Of a stretch of DNA of 64,000 nt, positions 31,801 through 36,585 are shown in pieces (position 1 is the first letter of the stretch; every line of letters starts with the position of its first letter). Both the position numbers and the translations under genes were made by a program. The notes below the pieces were generated by a model that saw only the letters and a program-made list of their open reading frames with translations, was not told the origin of the DNA and made no database searches. Source of the DNA: CAZMGV01 sp964621525 [NCBI: uncultured bacterium] (lineage in GTDB: Bacteria; JAGRBM01); assembly GCA_964621525.1 (NCBI GenBank), contig CAZUMS010000018.1, forward strand, positions 5,228 through 69,227, given 5' to 3'.

Positions 31801-33343
31801 ACATACCCGTATGATCGTAGGTAATGTCCCCCGCCGTGACGTTCAGCGGGACTCCCTGCGTGCTCACGTAGCCCGTGCAGTCGCCGCCGGGGCAGACGAC
31901 CGTGAGCGTATCACCCGTGTCCACGTCAGAATCGTTCGCCGTGAGCGAAGCACCCGCGATCGTGAGAGGGACGACGTCTTCCGTCGCCGCTGCCGTGTCG
32001 GCACCGGCTACCGGCGCGTCGTTCACCGCGTTGATGGTGATGTCCACCGTCGAGACGTTGGACTGGAGCAGGCCGTCGCTGCGGCGAAAGGAGAACTGAT
32101 CCGCACCGTTCACGTTCAGGTTCGGTTTGTAGGTGAACTGGCCGGTCACGGCATTGAGCGCCGTGATGCGGCCCGAGATCGGCGGCACGGCGACGGAATA
32201 GACCACCGCGGGACCGTCCGGATCCGAACCCGTGAGGAAATCCGTAACCTGGAGGTCTTCGTCCACACTGGTTACGACCGGGGTCGTAACCGGCGCGTCG
32301 TTCAGCGGCCCTACCACAACAGTAACCGTCGCGGAGTTGGAATCGGCCGCACCGTCGTTCACATGGAACGTAAATGTGAACGTCCCCGGTCCGTCGGGGT
32401 CGGTCGTGTAGGTGAACGCACCCGTGGTATCGTCGTCGATCACCGCGCTGCCCGTCACCGGCGGAGCGTCTAGAAGCCAGGTGAGCGGATCACCGTCCAC
32501 GTCCGTGGCGGGCAGCAGTCCGCTCACGGTGTTGGCGAGATTCGCACCCGTGTGTTCCTGAACCGAGACGAGGAGATTCGACGCCACGGGGTCGTCGTTC
32601 AGCGGGTTGATATTCACCGTAACCGTGCCGTCCACTGTCGCGCGAATGCCGTCCGAGCGGTAGAACCGGAAGCAGTCCTGTCCCGCAAACGAGAGATCGT
32701 CGAGGCAGGTTCCCGTTCCGGGAATGACCGGCGGGCCGCTGTAGTCAGGATCCGGGGTGTAGGTGAAATCGCCCGTCAGCGTGTTCGTGATGACCACACT
32801 GCCGTAATGCGGCTGCTCGGCGATGTAGTAGACCGCCTCAAGGCCGTCGGTACCGTATCCGGGCAGCGTGCTGCTCACCGCCAGGTCTTCGTCCGTGGAA
32901 GCCGTAAGATCGCCGCCGGCAAGATCGTCCAGAACCGTCACCGTCACTTCGGCGACCGAGCCCGACTGGATCGCGTCGGCCGCTTCGGGGGTGGTGATGT
33001 TCTGCTCGTCGGTGCAGCCGAACTGGACCGTGAAAGTCCCCGCCACGGCGAACACGACGGACGGGCTCTGCTCCATCGTCTGGGGGATGCCCGACGTGTC
33101 GCCGAAATCCCAGCCGTAGAGGACCGGGCTGTGCTCGGGGTCCACACAGTTTCCGCGGAAGTTCACCGTGCCGCCGAGGGCGATCGTGACCGGGCCTGAA
33201 GGCTGGATGATGGTGGCGACCGGAGGCTGACCTTCAGGTAACGTCACCGTGCCGTCGTTGCTCGATATGCACCCGGCCGTCTGGACCACAGCGATGCAAA
33301 GAAACGGCAGCAGGCTCTGTCGGGCGAGTCTTATTAAAGTCAT
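13835..33343 (-). CDS. Giant surface lipoprotein with cadherin-like repeats and beta-helix modules
   Basis: One uninterrupted 19.5-kb reading frame of about 6,500 residues. ATG 33343 opens a lipoprotein signal (MTLIRLARQSLLPFLC, hydrophobic core, lipobox TAGC); residue +2 after the cysteine is Ile, not Asp, which favours the outer membrane. Order of parts: a PKD-like domain (WDFGDTSG); about 22 tandem cadherin/VCBS-like repeats of about 100 residues, each with a G-x-NDAP-type junction and an LxNDxDxD calcium-type motif; four parallel beta-helix modules; Ig-like and two further cadherin-like domains; three more beta-helix modules; a final Ig-like domain. Each helix module begins with a (W/I)YV...G..W segment and GGFxGTE-like turn and ends with TSACVDAG or a variant. 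No LPXTG, autotransporter barrel or T9SS signal is visible. Likely an adhesin or surface fibre; function inferred only. Confidence 0.9.
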   Translation of the reverse strand: MTLIRLARQSLLPFLCIAVVQTAGCISSNDGTVTLPEGQPPVATIIQPSGPVTIALGGTVNFRGNCVDPEHSPVLYGWDFGDTSGIPQTMEQSPSVVFAVAGTFTVQFGCTDEQNITTPEAADAIQSGSVAEVTVTVLDDLAGGDLTASTDEDLAVSSTLPGYGTDGLEAVYYIAEQPHYGSVVITNTLTGDFTYTPDPDYSGPPVIPGTGTCLDDLSFAGQDCFRFYRSDGIRATVDGTVTVNINPLNDDPVASNLLVSVQEHTGANLANTVSGLLPATDVDGDPLTWLLDAPPVTGSAVIDDDTTGAFTYTTDPDGPGTFTFTFHVNDGAADSNSATVTVVVGPLNDAPVTTPVVTSVDEDLQVTDFLTGSDPDGPAVVYSVAVPPISGRITALNAVTGQFTYKPNLNVNGADQFSFRRSDGLLQSNVSTVDITINAVNDAPVAGADTAAATEDVVPLTIAGASLTANDSDVDTGDTLTVVCPGGDCTGYVSTQGVPLNVTAGDITYDHTGMFQSLRAGQTLTDTLTYTVQDSGTATATAVVTVTVTGVNDDPAGVDDPVNYTDGSGILSISNGTLLGNDTDPDTGDTKAIVTVDATSVAGATVGLSGTSVTYNPGTLFRYLYQGDTAADSFQYTFQDGSGATSTATVNVTVTGINDAPSAASDTASAAEESPTVILAADLLLNDTDPDTVATADTPEVFSTPARSAKGAVLTVNPSTGDVTYAPGQRFRSLRTGQSTTDTFTYQIRDDFSLTSQATVTVTVNGENDAPTAINDSASAVENGAVVFIAVLNNDIEPDTGDTRSLVVVNNSVAGAAVTISGNQARYDHAGLFESLRAGQTTTDTFTYTMEDGSGAQSSATVTVTVTGANDAPVANNDSGYIVMEGGPAVQMDVLTNDTDVDAGDSRSIQSADLFSAQGLPVTVVGGQIVVTIGSLFNNLQDGATVADTLNYVLRDTAGATSTAQASFTITGTNDVPVAQPDTASMTASDPSVNILVLTNDSDPDSSPLADTFTVVGVTSPAQRGGTVTFVPGSVDYFPAGNFDYLRAGQISTDSFFYTIQDTGGLQGSAKVVVTVTGVNDAPTANDDNVSATENGAQVLIHALANDTDPDLGDQLVITSVPGTSVNGMTLTLSSNRILYDPNSAAAFETLAPGQTGNDQFAYSIEDPQGSGASATVYVTIDGRNDLPVPQDDFALAFEDDPVAVNIDVVVNDLDVDNGDSVTLYSIPARSQQGALLTLNAGTVDYEIENRFQYLPDQGLGFDQFNYVVEDSFGGRSIGTAYVDVEGVNDTPEALADRAVCNDGGGTDIFVLANDRDVDEGDTLSVWNVPAFSDGGAAVANAGSHVVYTTGTAFQYLRSGESTLDTFIYDMQDALGLTGSALVEVEVRGVNDAPSAIPDTGNAYEDGAPVLFSVLANDTDPDSGDQLRVISVGTSTLGARVRIVNGQVEYYTGTLFQDLPLGGTAVDTFTYTVSDVDGATSTAMVTVTVHGTNDTPSSGADTAVAYEDGGPVMIDALANDSDADVPTAFLLTSVTAVSPLGAALSIVTNQIRYDPGNIHQELAAGEILTDTFSYTMTDSLGGSATGLVTVNFTGTNDDPVPGPDTGTILEDGDPVSVGVLDNDTDVDQSDTLFLQTVSPASFAGAEVTFAGDEAIYDVGGLFQSLGVGQAATDTFTYTVEDSSGGTAVQTVVMIVAGTNDAPSASTDTGAAAEDGGPVLVDVLGNDTDIDTADTLLVVSVPGRSAEQAALQVVANRVSYDPQTLFQNLPAGATITDTFTYVMSDLRGLQSSSTVTMTVTGTNDNPVAEPDSMSAFEDGGPVTADLVANDRDVDTGDTRSLTSVSSPSFLGSVVSVNVNGLAVYDPGTGFQQLAQGQTVLDQFTYVVTDSQTGSSTGTVTVQVTGVNDAPLAYDDTATAVEDGGPVRVFVLTNDLDSDNFSTVLLDSVDVISANGAEVVTDGNDIYYDPGSLFQVLGTGETFTDTFQYSVVDELGASATATVSVTITGANDVPVAAADTGDAAEDGGPVVIDVVTNDSDVDYTDALAVSVLPSASSRGAALSKTGPDIRYDPGAGFQYLSEGAQIDDTFYYTLSDGHGGTSQGLVSVTVAGVNDAPVGVDDTLALADGSGPQLVDVLANDQDPDQGDSKSLVIVPANSTLGAVLTVVGNFIQYDPGTIFDGLSSGEVRSDTFTYTMSDGQGVQSSATVFVSVTGGNAAPVAGDDVIAGGQAAILEDGPSVALDVLVNDYDPDTGDFLTLVSVSDVFSGASVEIGAGQLVYSIGSLFQELGDGITGVDSFIYTIRDSSGVTASATVQVEITGVNDEAVANADIVDIVETVNGIVPHASFLQNDTDVDVTDVLAIDAGSTDATTGTLGLPVVVTGTDIEIDASTVDFVSLGDVFEDTFTVGITDGFVIRTAPVTVRINGTNDDPVGAAPVSFSCREGDDVDQDLSGTVSDPDTSDVLTFTETSGCAGFSLSADGQLTGTCPAMGISCDLGFEASDGIAAPVALLQTISYNTRYVTDTGAGDESGDSWGNAANGNNNGINDAISDFSFDGIFTGNVWVAGGTYDGGGSGVAFTASSYGVHVYGGFDGTETALSQRPDPALNPSVIDGEGNQGPVAGVQNSEVVLDGLEITDGWTPFSGGGLYVFDCENVVLRNLNIHDNYADEYGGGIYADEIENIEISNIVIDSNTANIESGGGIYVDEVENLEISNTVIDSNTANDESGGGIYIEDSEDVVIRNVTVSNNYADEYGGGLYIEDSEDITVRNSAFSQNTADDEYGGGIYIEDSEDILVEKTVLEDNFAEEDGGGIAVYFVDGFTADQLVADRNYSDSYGGAIALEETEGVRLNRVYATANQASSGAGGLSLYIVNVFSDEPMLVTDSAFSDNYTTSGGAGADIEDAWVHFTGVSFADNRADEDGGALRLLFTTARVVQGSFDGNVADETGFGGYSGGAVYTEDSSFEVANSAFWGNSVLTMAPFPAFLPSEIASGGNSLITAEFNCAQSALGPNTVVLDGSTDALSDPFVRGPFGKLALKQAVDGGTVTSACVDAGDPGYAAAAFLEAGLTEADFSSSLYGAAVSHPADAGAMHSRPDIYYVSGLNGDDSNDGSSWAAAKASLQAAVDLADWGDQVWVDTSAEQAGDTSGADPVVSLARGVMVIGGFDGAEEAVADRPSGSRTTLNGDRDGSLSATVGDADPVALMASDSWLEGVDIRWGYANGGDGGCVDGSDVFRWVLKDSTVEECYADGEGGGVRATVPNFYTLSYAAVLEDVTVSSSMALAGGGMASSGGRISLTGVTLEGNTAVSGGGLFLDTVDGPATLTVSRIADTEFVNNSALSGNGGGASLRDVSEVYLDSVTFTGNQAAVNGGGLGVEYLFNMTNIVGIDVTFDGNQAVQSGGGLYSTGSDSNIYMAQATFRNNVADSDDDGTGDGGAMFGDNSGSLSFGNSAFYGNLDGDGVNPSVVSEFASAGAPVWELDYLCSETDVTAVDPAGDFPVWLDGSTDELGDPFVEDYDGKIFLKHAGAGDSYTSACVDGGGLTLANWIAPYFLLERINLFLLTFDADYTATLLGDEDLLFGDLDSARHYPTPDVIHVTKGGAGTGDGSSWDNAANGLQAGIDLAQPGNHIWVKDDTYTASSAATMFTIDTKPGISVMGGFAGTETYIFERPSGTYTVLDGANTSANVLNVTGSSSVRLDGLHITRGVTAGTGAGLNIDSCGSGTITVANSLFDHHSAVAAAAIRSDGCSLRIGSSTIELNASSNIGGAAWITNAPSVEISDSTIRQNSGSEGGAFKIDTNSVAFSSRNSVYESNTATLTGGGALFLNNMGSVSFDGDTFTGNAVPNSNGGAVWVHSNANPGTVVTITGSRFENNSASAAGVRGGAVYMQHSTAVSGMDVTVRDSEFVNNFTGNGGALATLDSGGARVSTIRIEDTLFEANRGLSGSALFVDRAISLTIDSTKVIGNRSTVASGIRAGGAAFLRNMTNLTIADSLFWKNSLQKTGTNRGGALWIEGAAAGMTTDIVSSAFRENMTPLGRGGAIGLNAGAGTLTVNVVNSSFDGNYSSDTGGAIDINNLVASGTTALNVWNSAFYRNLSGNSATLMDVNRTPSTGTGNGAVNNSCGLQDFGATMNVASLGNVILDGTAANLGDPFHRMATGELFLKSASTGDAYTSACADAGDVAQATSAFTAAGLGNWFDYTTLLDDPSLGGPYLDDAGDVDAGVHYVPQDGLNYLPLRTPSLTASSAVLAAGSEVTLSVEAVGVITGCDVYEVSTETYAGSIPGGAGTVSATLNLAPGLYRADCSELSDHTGSSYVIVREAVVANPSNTGTENGKTWATGYNTAPEAATAALPLWTDIWLKEGTYRATVGGAAFVTLPAQVGLYGGFTGSESSFPSTRLAPDRTVLSGDVNNSGVPDAGDAGPVILMNTGSVLDGVTGSIGRSASGSIVTTNPHQEIVIRNAVIEKGISTTPSSGTAAGGLYAASWPGQITRVENVRFTGNQSLTISTDYATGNHLPRAELHLDRVLVDGNTAIIRAIGLFRYTSTFVSNSAFLNNTNYQNDGSAASAPIFFSGISGTAVHVWDNVTIAGNVGQGNVITSGTGAIGIGNNVSVTLRNATIANNAGNSGSTIYSFFNTPLFVQNTVFYGNYSIGGATARPDIDGVVNSLELDSVCSPQDFAGTLAGVTITTAGPLLDNSTPAFGDPFTEGPSGELFLRHAGVAGSAYTSACVDAGNDGLVPFTFTSQTTRADGTFDSGTSDLGRHYDPSEYAWIGDLRLVNLATAVAWNVYGDVTSCDILDANGTVQHTVSGSALSAGNWTFPAGSDNWTLSCTDSVGRDFSATIDGENQPPVAGLDSFADTENSGVDITIPIATLLTNDSDVDTYDAVEFADGVSGVSAYGVAVTVAGTDIIYDRTPEPFEDLSDGETLVDSFTYAIRDSNGAVSTGTVEITITGANDAPALAGGVLMDCADGDSFTLTPALTDTDTGDLWAYSDITVANACSSVYLGNWFSVDGGTGEITGTCPALGVTCDIEVEVDDGVMTASTVYTIGENSRFVTVTGGGAADGSGWANAYGAGNLQTAVDDAEAMPYGQVLIAEGSYLATAVNIPVITANGPVKIYGGFAGATPSEQSVLERPDRVDATLTVLNGDFDSSGTGNAGDSDEVIRFETGGSGLIDGLTVANGYDDDILNGAGIHLDIGGAGLELSNLDIRNNTAAGISGGGIGMTSGNLTVRNSRIRNNYSGSTGGGIAAQTGGGNTLRVETTSFTANASGARGGGIFASSTPFTLVNVTFDGNGAVTEGAAIAVTGGGKVVDHGTFRNNISGGAAAGAIHADLAGVITIRNSAFYGNERAGGISSDAGGAGLFGISYACNGTGLPGTGNVLLDGSTPAKGDPFRSGVAGQVFLKRTDDGDAYTSACVDAGSETLSDTAFTGLDFTRSEATTSFYGDPEGFSPTDIGAHYREPRRWYVHPSGSDLNDGLSWLTARATIQSVIDSAGPGDHIWAGDGPGTLGTGAFTRFADLRSDLVLLGGFDGTETSALDRVDGELTELAGETDGAILGDTVSDVFIERFDLNGNSSAGDGGAVSLIDSTGIDISASHFESNSATNRGGAVYLDFGSDISVRDSVFTGNGAAGGGGGLYLNNTDDVMVGSSTFENSDPATLLGGAIATIGSDNVQILDSGFLGNETTDAGGAIYSDFSTAFTVDGSLFRNNVTGAFGGGAYYASVSDVMITDSIFDGNEAGSQGGGAICSDNNGIQIDLANVTFTDNRTSGSGGAIGCVYGNAEIYNSSFGYNIADSELDGTGAGGAVSGTVTSTVDIYNSVFYGNRGSSAAGTGVGDDFDDLIAVTTEDTCLYEPGDTDNGNTIVLDQAGATLGDPFRRGLGGELFLKQVSQGDAYTSACVDAGDDTDADTAVATYGLTDWRDQTTGLASEVDTGTVDMGAHYDPAARWYVGNSCTGTCNGVSWNNRSNSLAAVLAEAGDGDHVWLAEGTYIRESGVAADPVISRSTGSVYLFGGFAGTETAFADRYLPSYRGTISGQGTSNSVISLTGDARLYLDGLTVTGGSGGTNGGGLRLSGNSIGYTRSMEFRENTSMNGGHIAAFAGTTLLVDSTLLEDGTAVFEGGALFCDGCDVRIERSRIVNNSAGVGDGGGIHLENFTATARTFELMDTEIAGNSTAVGTGGGLYVFEYNVMIQNSTFQENSATSGGGLYVTGLQPVLMYSTIFQANDAAGGNGGGALLTTTGDVEVINGIWVDNQATGNGSGLYLDGVGTHRITNTSFSLNSAGVAGALFGTGAGAKSLYNSVFFGNSAGGNPDVQGAFTIDSACAVQNLAVTHAAAPFNLLDGGIPEDGDPFVEAASGHLFLSQIAAGQSFDSDCVDFGDDTDADNTAYGFPSVPFGSDWRDLITRSDLGTADATPVDLGYHLNPLHPVIYSFTNPSGLQLAWSTTGVEDACTLSGDGLSVDLDFQPGGNAVTVPAPGDYELVCTGPVGPPASASVTIP
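14060..25795 (-). repeat. Seven beta-helix modules of the giant lipoprotein
   Basis: Approximate modules, N to C: 25795-24065, 24060-22575, 22570-20660, 20395-19040, 18190-16960, 16950-15500 and 15498-14060. Ig-like inserts separate modules 3 and 4 (about 20650-20410), and Ig-like plus cadherin-like domains separate 4 and 5 (about 19030-18195). Within each module, short coils of the form (S/T)xFxxNxAxxxGGAxxx recur as in Pmp/polymorphic outer-membrane proteins. Each module closes with a Cys-containing strand, DPF, a (G/H)xLFLK segment and TSACVDAG. Boundaries are estimates from motif positions. Confidence 0.8.
24960..25345 (-). repeat. Tandem ~84-bp repeats encoding acidic beta-helix coils
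   Basis: Five consecutive units of 81-87 bp (28 residues), each coding for a GGGIYxEDSEDxxxxN-type coil. Two adjacent units around 25176 and 25260 are nearly identical at the DNA level, sharing TTGGCTGTGTTCGAATCGAT and most of the following 60 bases. This near-identity suggests recent duplication, unlike the diverged repeats elsewhere in the gene. Confidence 0.8.
25800..32950 (-). repeat. About 22 tandem cadherin/VCBS-like repeats
   Basis: Repeats of about 100 residues (about 310 bp) recur through this part of the giant gene. The shared pattern is VTVTGxNDAPxAxxDTxxAxEDGxxVxxxVLxNDxDxDxxD, then a strand-rich half ending in a TDTFTYTxxDxxGxxSxAxVTVTV segment. DNA identity between units is moderate, so they are old duplicates under protein-level selection. 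The NDAP and ND.D.D motifs are known calcium-binding signatures of such domains. Confidence 0.85.
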
Positions 33344-33689
33344 CTTTTTGATCCGGTGACACGGTCCGGGCGGACCGCGCACTCCCCTCCGCGCAGCGTT
33401 TTCAGAAGCAGGTTGTACCAACTAGTACAGGGCCTAAAATTAACAGGGCTTTAGTATCGCGGCCAGAGGGTAAATTGGCAATCTTCAGGCGACAAAATGT
33501 TGGTGACGGAGTGAGCCCAATCACTCGCAAGCCTGTGAATTAATGAAAAGAACACAGAATCAAAACGGCGTTCTGAAAATGCCATCTGACCGGGATCATC
33601 CCCCTATGGACCGAAAGCGTCGATGATAAGCCCTGTCCTTCGTCCGGAACCTCCCCGGTAGCCGGCAGGCGCCAGAAAGTCCTGAACCT
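33344..33689. other. Intergenic region between the giant lipoprotein and histidine kinase genes
   Basis: About 350 bases separate the two divergent genes and must hold both promoters. An inverted repeat, GAGTGA (33509-33514) and TCACTC (33521-33526) with loop GCCCAA, is nested inside an outer pair CAGGC (33486-33490) and GCCTG (33531-33535), giving a small stem-loop with an internal bulge. AT-richer stretches lie at 33430-33475 and 33535-33565. I see no open reading frame of interest and no clear promoter hexamers. Confidence 0.5.
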
Positions 33690-35480
33690 TTGAAGGCCCC
33701 CAAAACCCTCCATGCCGCTCTCATGTGCTTTGCCATTCTGGCGGCGCTCGCAGGACTTCATTCGATCCTGCCGCTCAGTGTCCCGGTAGAAGCCCTCGCC
33801 TTTCTCGCCGTTCTGCCGGCACTCCTGCAGGACAGCCGCCTCTTCCTCTGGATTACTGCCGTTATCGCCTCGGCCGCCGTGTTCATTGTTCCGCTGCTCA
33901 CCGGCGAAATTGCCAGTTCCGGCATGGCAGCCGTGGGACTCGCCGGAGTCTGGGTCACCACCGCCATCCTGACCGTGCAGAACCGAAACCCGCTGCCTGC
34001 CCGGAGCTTCCGGAGCCTGCTCGACAATACCGACTTCCTGTTCGTGGAGCTCGATCCCAAGGGAACCATCCTGTTCATCAACCGGACCGCCTGCGAGAAA
34101 CTGGGCTGCACGGAGTCCGAAGCCGTCGGGAAAAACTGGTTCGAGCAGTTCATTCCCTCGACGCACAAGGGACAGGTCGCCCTCGTCCACAGCCTGAATA
34201 CTGGCACCGAAGGAACCTTCATCGAGCGGTTCGAAAATCCTGTCCAGACTCTCGGCGGCAACGTGATCCGGGTTGCCTGGCGGAACACCCTCGTGCGCGA
34301 CGCCGGGGGCCGCATTGTTACCATCCGGTGCTCTGGCATCGACATCACGGGCCGGCAGAAAACCGAGGACGAACTCGCCCGCTCGCAGGCGGACCTCGGA
34401 CGCTACCAGGCGGAGCTCCAGAACTCGTTCAAGAAACTGGAAGACTACAAGTACGCCCTCGATGAGGCCGCCATCGTGGCGATCACCGATGCCCGGGGCG
34501 CAATCACCTACGTGAATGACCGGTTCTGCGATATCTCGGGATATTCCCGGGAGGAACTTCTCGGCCGCGACCACCGGCTGCTCAATTCCGCGTTTCACCC
34601 GAAAGAGTTCATGCACGGCCTCTGGGAAACGATCCGCACGGGCGGAGTCTGGCGCGGCGTGATCCGTAACCGCCGGAAGAACGGCGCCTTCTACTGGGTT
34701 GCGACGACCATCGTCCCGTTCCTGGACAGTTCGGGCGAACCCTACCAGTACATCGCCATCCGGTACGACATCACCGGCGAGATCGCCGCCCAGGAGTCCC
34801 GCAAGGAGGCCGAACGAAAGCTCCGCGAGCAGGAAACCCTCGCGCGTCTCGGCGAGATGTCCGCTGTCGTCGCCCACGAGGTGAAGAACCCGCTCGCCGC
34901 GATCAGCGGGGCACTCCAGATCATCGGTGGCCGCCTGCCGGACGGCAGCCAGGACCGCACGGTCATCCGCAACATCCTGGAGCGCATCGACGCGCTCCAT
35001 GAGACAATGACCGACCTCCTCGAATACGCCCGCCCCCGCCAGCCGAAGTTCCAGCCGGTGCCACTGCTCATGCTGCTCAGGGACACGGCCCGCATGCTGG
35101 GCGAAGATGGTGACTTCCGCAGTCTCGCGGTCACGATCGACGGCGACGACGTCACCGTGAAAGCCGACCCCGAGCTGCTCCGCGGCGTGTTCCTGAACCT
35201 GTTCCTGAATGCGGCGCAGGCGATGAAAGGCGAGGGGAATCTCGCCGTCTCGGTCCGGACCGAAGGCGGCGGCGTCCGCATCGACGTGACCGATACCGGA
35301 CCCGGCATCCCGGCCGAGGTCCGGGAGCGGATGTTCGACCCGTTCTTCACCACGAAGAACCGGGGTACGGGGCTCGGCCTGCCGACGGCCCGCCGCTCCG
35401 TGGAAACCCACGGCGGCACGCTCACGGTCAGCAGCGAGCCCGGCCGCGGAACGACGATGACCGTCCGCCTTCCGGTCTAG
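33690..35480 (+). CDS. PAS-domain sensor histidine kinase (NtrB-like, orphan)
   Basis: A 596-residue membrane sensor kinase. Residues about 8-95 hold three or four hydrophobic segments, then two PAS domains (about 105-230, SLLDNTDFLFVELDPKG; and about 255-370, DEAAIVAITDARGAITYVND), a short coiled coil, and a transmitter. The H-box is VVAHEVKNPLAAI with phospho-acceptor His396; the ATPase has an N-box (NLFLNAAQAM), G1 (DTGPGIP), F-box (FDPFFTTK) and G2 (GTGLGLPTARR), all intact. The start TTG 33690 gives a basic N-terminus before the first helix; ATG 33723 is an alternative. No response regulator gene is adjacent. It is divergent from the giant lipoprotein, which it might control, but that is only positional inference. 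Confidence 0.92.
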   Translation: MKAPKTLHAALMCFAILAALAGLHSILPLSVPVEALAFLAVLPALLQDSRLFLWITAVIASAAVFIVPLLTGEIASSGMAAVGLAGVWVTTAILTVQNRNPLPARSFRSLLDNTDFLFVELDPKGTILFINRTACEKLGCTESEAVGKNWFEQFIPSTHKGQVALVHSLNTGTEGTFIERFENPVQTLGGNVIRVAWRNTLVRDAGGRIVTIRCSGIDITGRQKTEDELARSQADLGRYQAELQNSFKKLEDYKYALDEAAIVAITDARGAITYVNDRFCDISGYSREELLGRDHRLLNSAFHPKEFMHGLWETIRTGGVWRGVIRNRRKNGAFYWVATTIVPFLDSSGEPYQYIAIRYDITGEIAAQESRKEAERKLREQETLARLGEMSAVVAHEVKNPLAAISGALQIIGGRLPDGSQDRTVIRNILERIDALHETMTDLLEYARPRQPKFQPVPLLMLLRDTARMLGEDGDFRSLAVTIDGDDVTVKADPELLRGVFLNLFLNAAQAMKGEGNLAVSVRTEGGGVRIDVTDTGPGIPAEVRERMFDPFFTTKNRGTGLGLPTARRSVETHGGTLTVSSEPGRGTTMTVRLPV

Positions 35481-35486
35481 AAAAAC

Positions 35487-36344
35487 TCAGGCAACCGCGT
35501 ACTGGGCGTCGAAGGCGGCGATCAGGTCGCTGCCGCCCCGCTGCCACGGGTGGAAGCCCGGGCGGAAGTAATCGAAGTAGGCCACGACGGTGGCGAGAAC
35601 CGGCCGCCGGGTCTTCCAGACGAACTTCGCCGCCTGCCCCCAGCCCTTGAGGTCGAACAGGCGTCCATCCCTGATGACAAAGTAGAGGTGCGTGGAAAAC
35701 ACCACCGGCCAGAAAATCGCCGTCACCATGAGCATGATCAGCACGCGGTTCACGTATCCGCCGCCCACGGAGGTATAGACGTCCCAGGCGACACCCTTGT
35801 GCTCGGTCTCCTCGATGGCGTGCCAGCGCCAGATCTGGGCGTGGCCCTTCTCCATGGCGTTCGTCACGGTATCGTCTTTCAGGATCATCTCCGCCATGAT
35901 CGCCGTGTAATGCTCGAGCGCCACGGTCACGGCAAGCTGGCTGCTTCGGGGCAGGATCCGGCGGCCGAGGTTCAAGAGTTTCAGCAGCAGCGATTCGAGG
36001 CGCTCCGGGCTCACGCCGATGGTCTTCAGGCGGTCGTTGTATTCCTCGTGCTCACGGCCGTGGAGCGCTTCCTGCCCCAGGAACCCGGCCACCTGTTTGT
36101 TCAGCTCCGGATCCTTGATCTTGGGCGAGTAGTGACGGACCGAATCCATGAAAAACCGTTCGCCCTCAGGGAACAGAATCGACAGGGCGTACATGAACCA
36201 GGTGAGAACCGGGTTGTTCGCGAACCAGTATTTGCCCGATTCGCGCCAGGCAAAGTTCGGCTTGCGGATCGTCACGGAGATTCCCTTCGAATCCTGCACA
36301 TGACGGAAATCCTTCGTCTCGGGGACGGTGCTCGTCGCGTTCAT
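35487..36344 (-). CDS. Ferritin-like metal-dependent hydrolase (PF10118 family), paralogue 2
   Basis: A 285-residue protein of the same family as the gene at 6206-7060, with the same candidate metal motifs: GQEALHGREHEEYN, ALEHYTAIM and AIEETEHKGVAWDVY, followed by a hydrophobic helix (IFWPVVFSTHLYFVI). The start ATG 36344 is preceded by AGGAG ten bases away. Fifty bases further upstream is a near-consensus promoter whose -10 box is covered by a perfect 17-bp palindrome, the same site found before the SCP2 gene linked to paralogue 1. Unlike paralogue 1 it has no SCP2 partner and stands alone, convergent with the kinase gene. The reaction catalysed is not known. Confidence 0.87.
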   Translation of the reverse strand: MNATSTVPETKDFRHVQDSKGISVTIRKPNFAWRESGKYWFANNPVLTWFMYALSILFPEGERFFMDSVRHYSPKIKDPELNKQVAGFLGQEALHGREHEEYNDRLKTIGVSPERLESLLLKLLNLGRRILPRSSQLAVTVALEHYTAIMAEMILKDDTVTNAMEKGHAQIWRWHAIEETEHKGVAWDVYTSVGGGYVNRVLIMLMVTAIFWPVVFSTHLYFVIRDGRLFDLKGWGQAAKFVWKTRRPVLATVVAYFDYFRPGFHPWQRGGSDLIAAFDAQYAVA

Positions 36345-36394
36345 GACTCTCGCTCCTCAGGTTCCAGTTTACCGGGAGCCATTCGGCCCCGGAA

Positions 36395-36432
36395 GTATAA
36401 ATAATTTATACTCATGCTGCGCGCTGTGTCAA
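36395..36432 (-). promoter_or_regulatory. Sigma70-type promoter overlapped by a perfect 17-bp palindrome (copy 2)
   Basis: Read on the minus strand: TTGACA (36432-36427), a 16-base spacer, TATAAA (36410-36405). The plus-strand sequence GTATAAATAATTTATAC at 36395-36411 is a perfect inverted repeat with 8-base arms around a central A, and it covers the -10 box. Spacing and operator placement are identical to the promoter at 5419-5456. The promoter drives ferritin-like hydrolase paralogue 2. The candidate ligand is the TetR protein encoded at 4402-5283. Confidence 0.78.
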
Positions 36433-36490
36433 CCCGGAAAGAACCAGAATGCTATGATCAATTATAACTGACTGTTATTATTAGTTATTT

Positions 36491-36522
36491 ACTGGATTAT
36501 CCGACGCGGTCATGAATCCAGT
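36491..36522. promoter_or_regulatory. Inverted repeat in AT-rich DNA downstream of metG
   Basis: ACTGGATT (36491-36498) and AATCCAGT (36515-36522) are perfect inverted copies, and a third ACTGGA occurs at 36531-36536, giving alternative hairpins. The region lies between the metG 3' end and the ferritin-like hydrolase promoter, both read leftwards. It may terminate metG transcription or be a regulator site; nothing else is seen here. Confidence 0.35.
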
Positions 36523-36585
36523 TTCTTTTCACTGGACAGACATCAAGTAGCTCAACGGCACCCGGCCACAGCCCTGAATCGCCCC

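Noticed and set aside
14060-32950. CRISPR array or satellite-like repeats in the giant gene
   Set aside because: The periodic DNA similarity is explained by protein repeats in a single reading frame; there are no fixed-length identical repeats with unique spacers.
33480-33540. Possible c-di-GMP (GEMM) riboswitch before the histidine kinase
   Set aside because: A CGCAAGCC-like segment and stem-loops are present, but the conserved GEMM core and tetraloop/receptor parts are missing.
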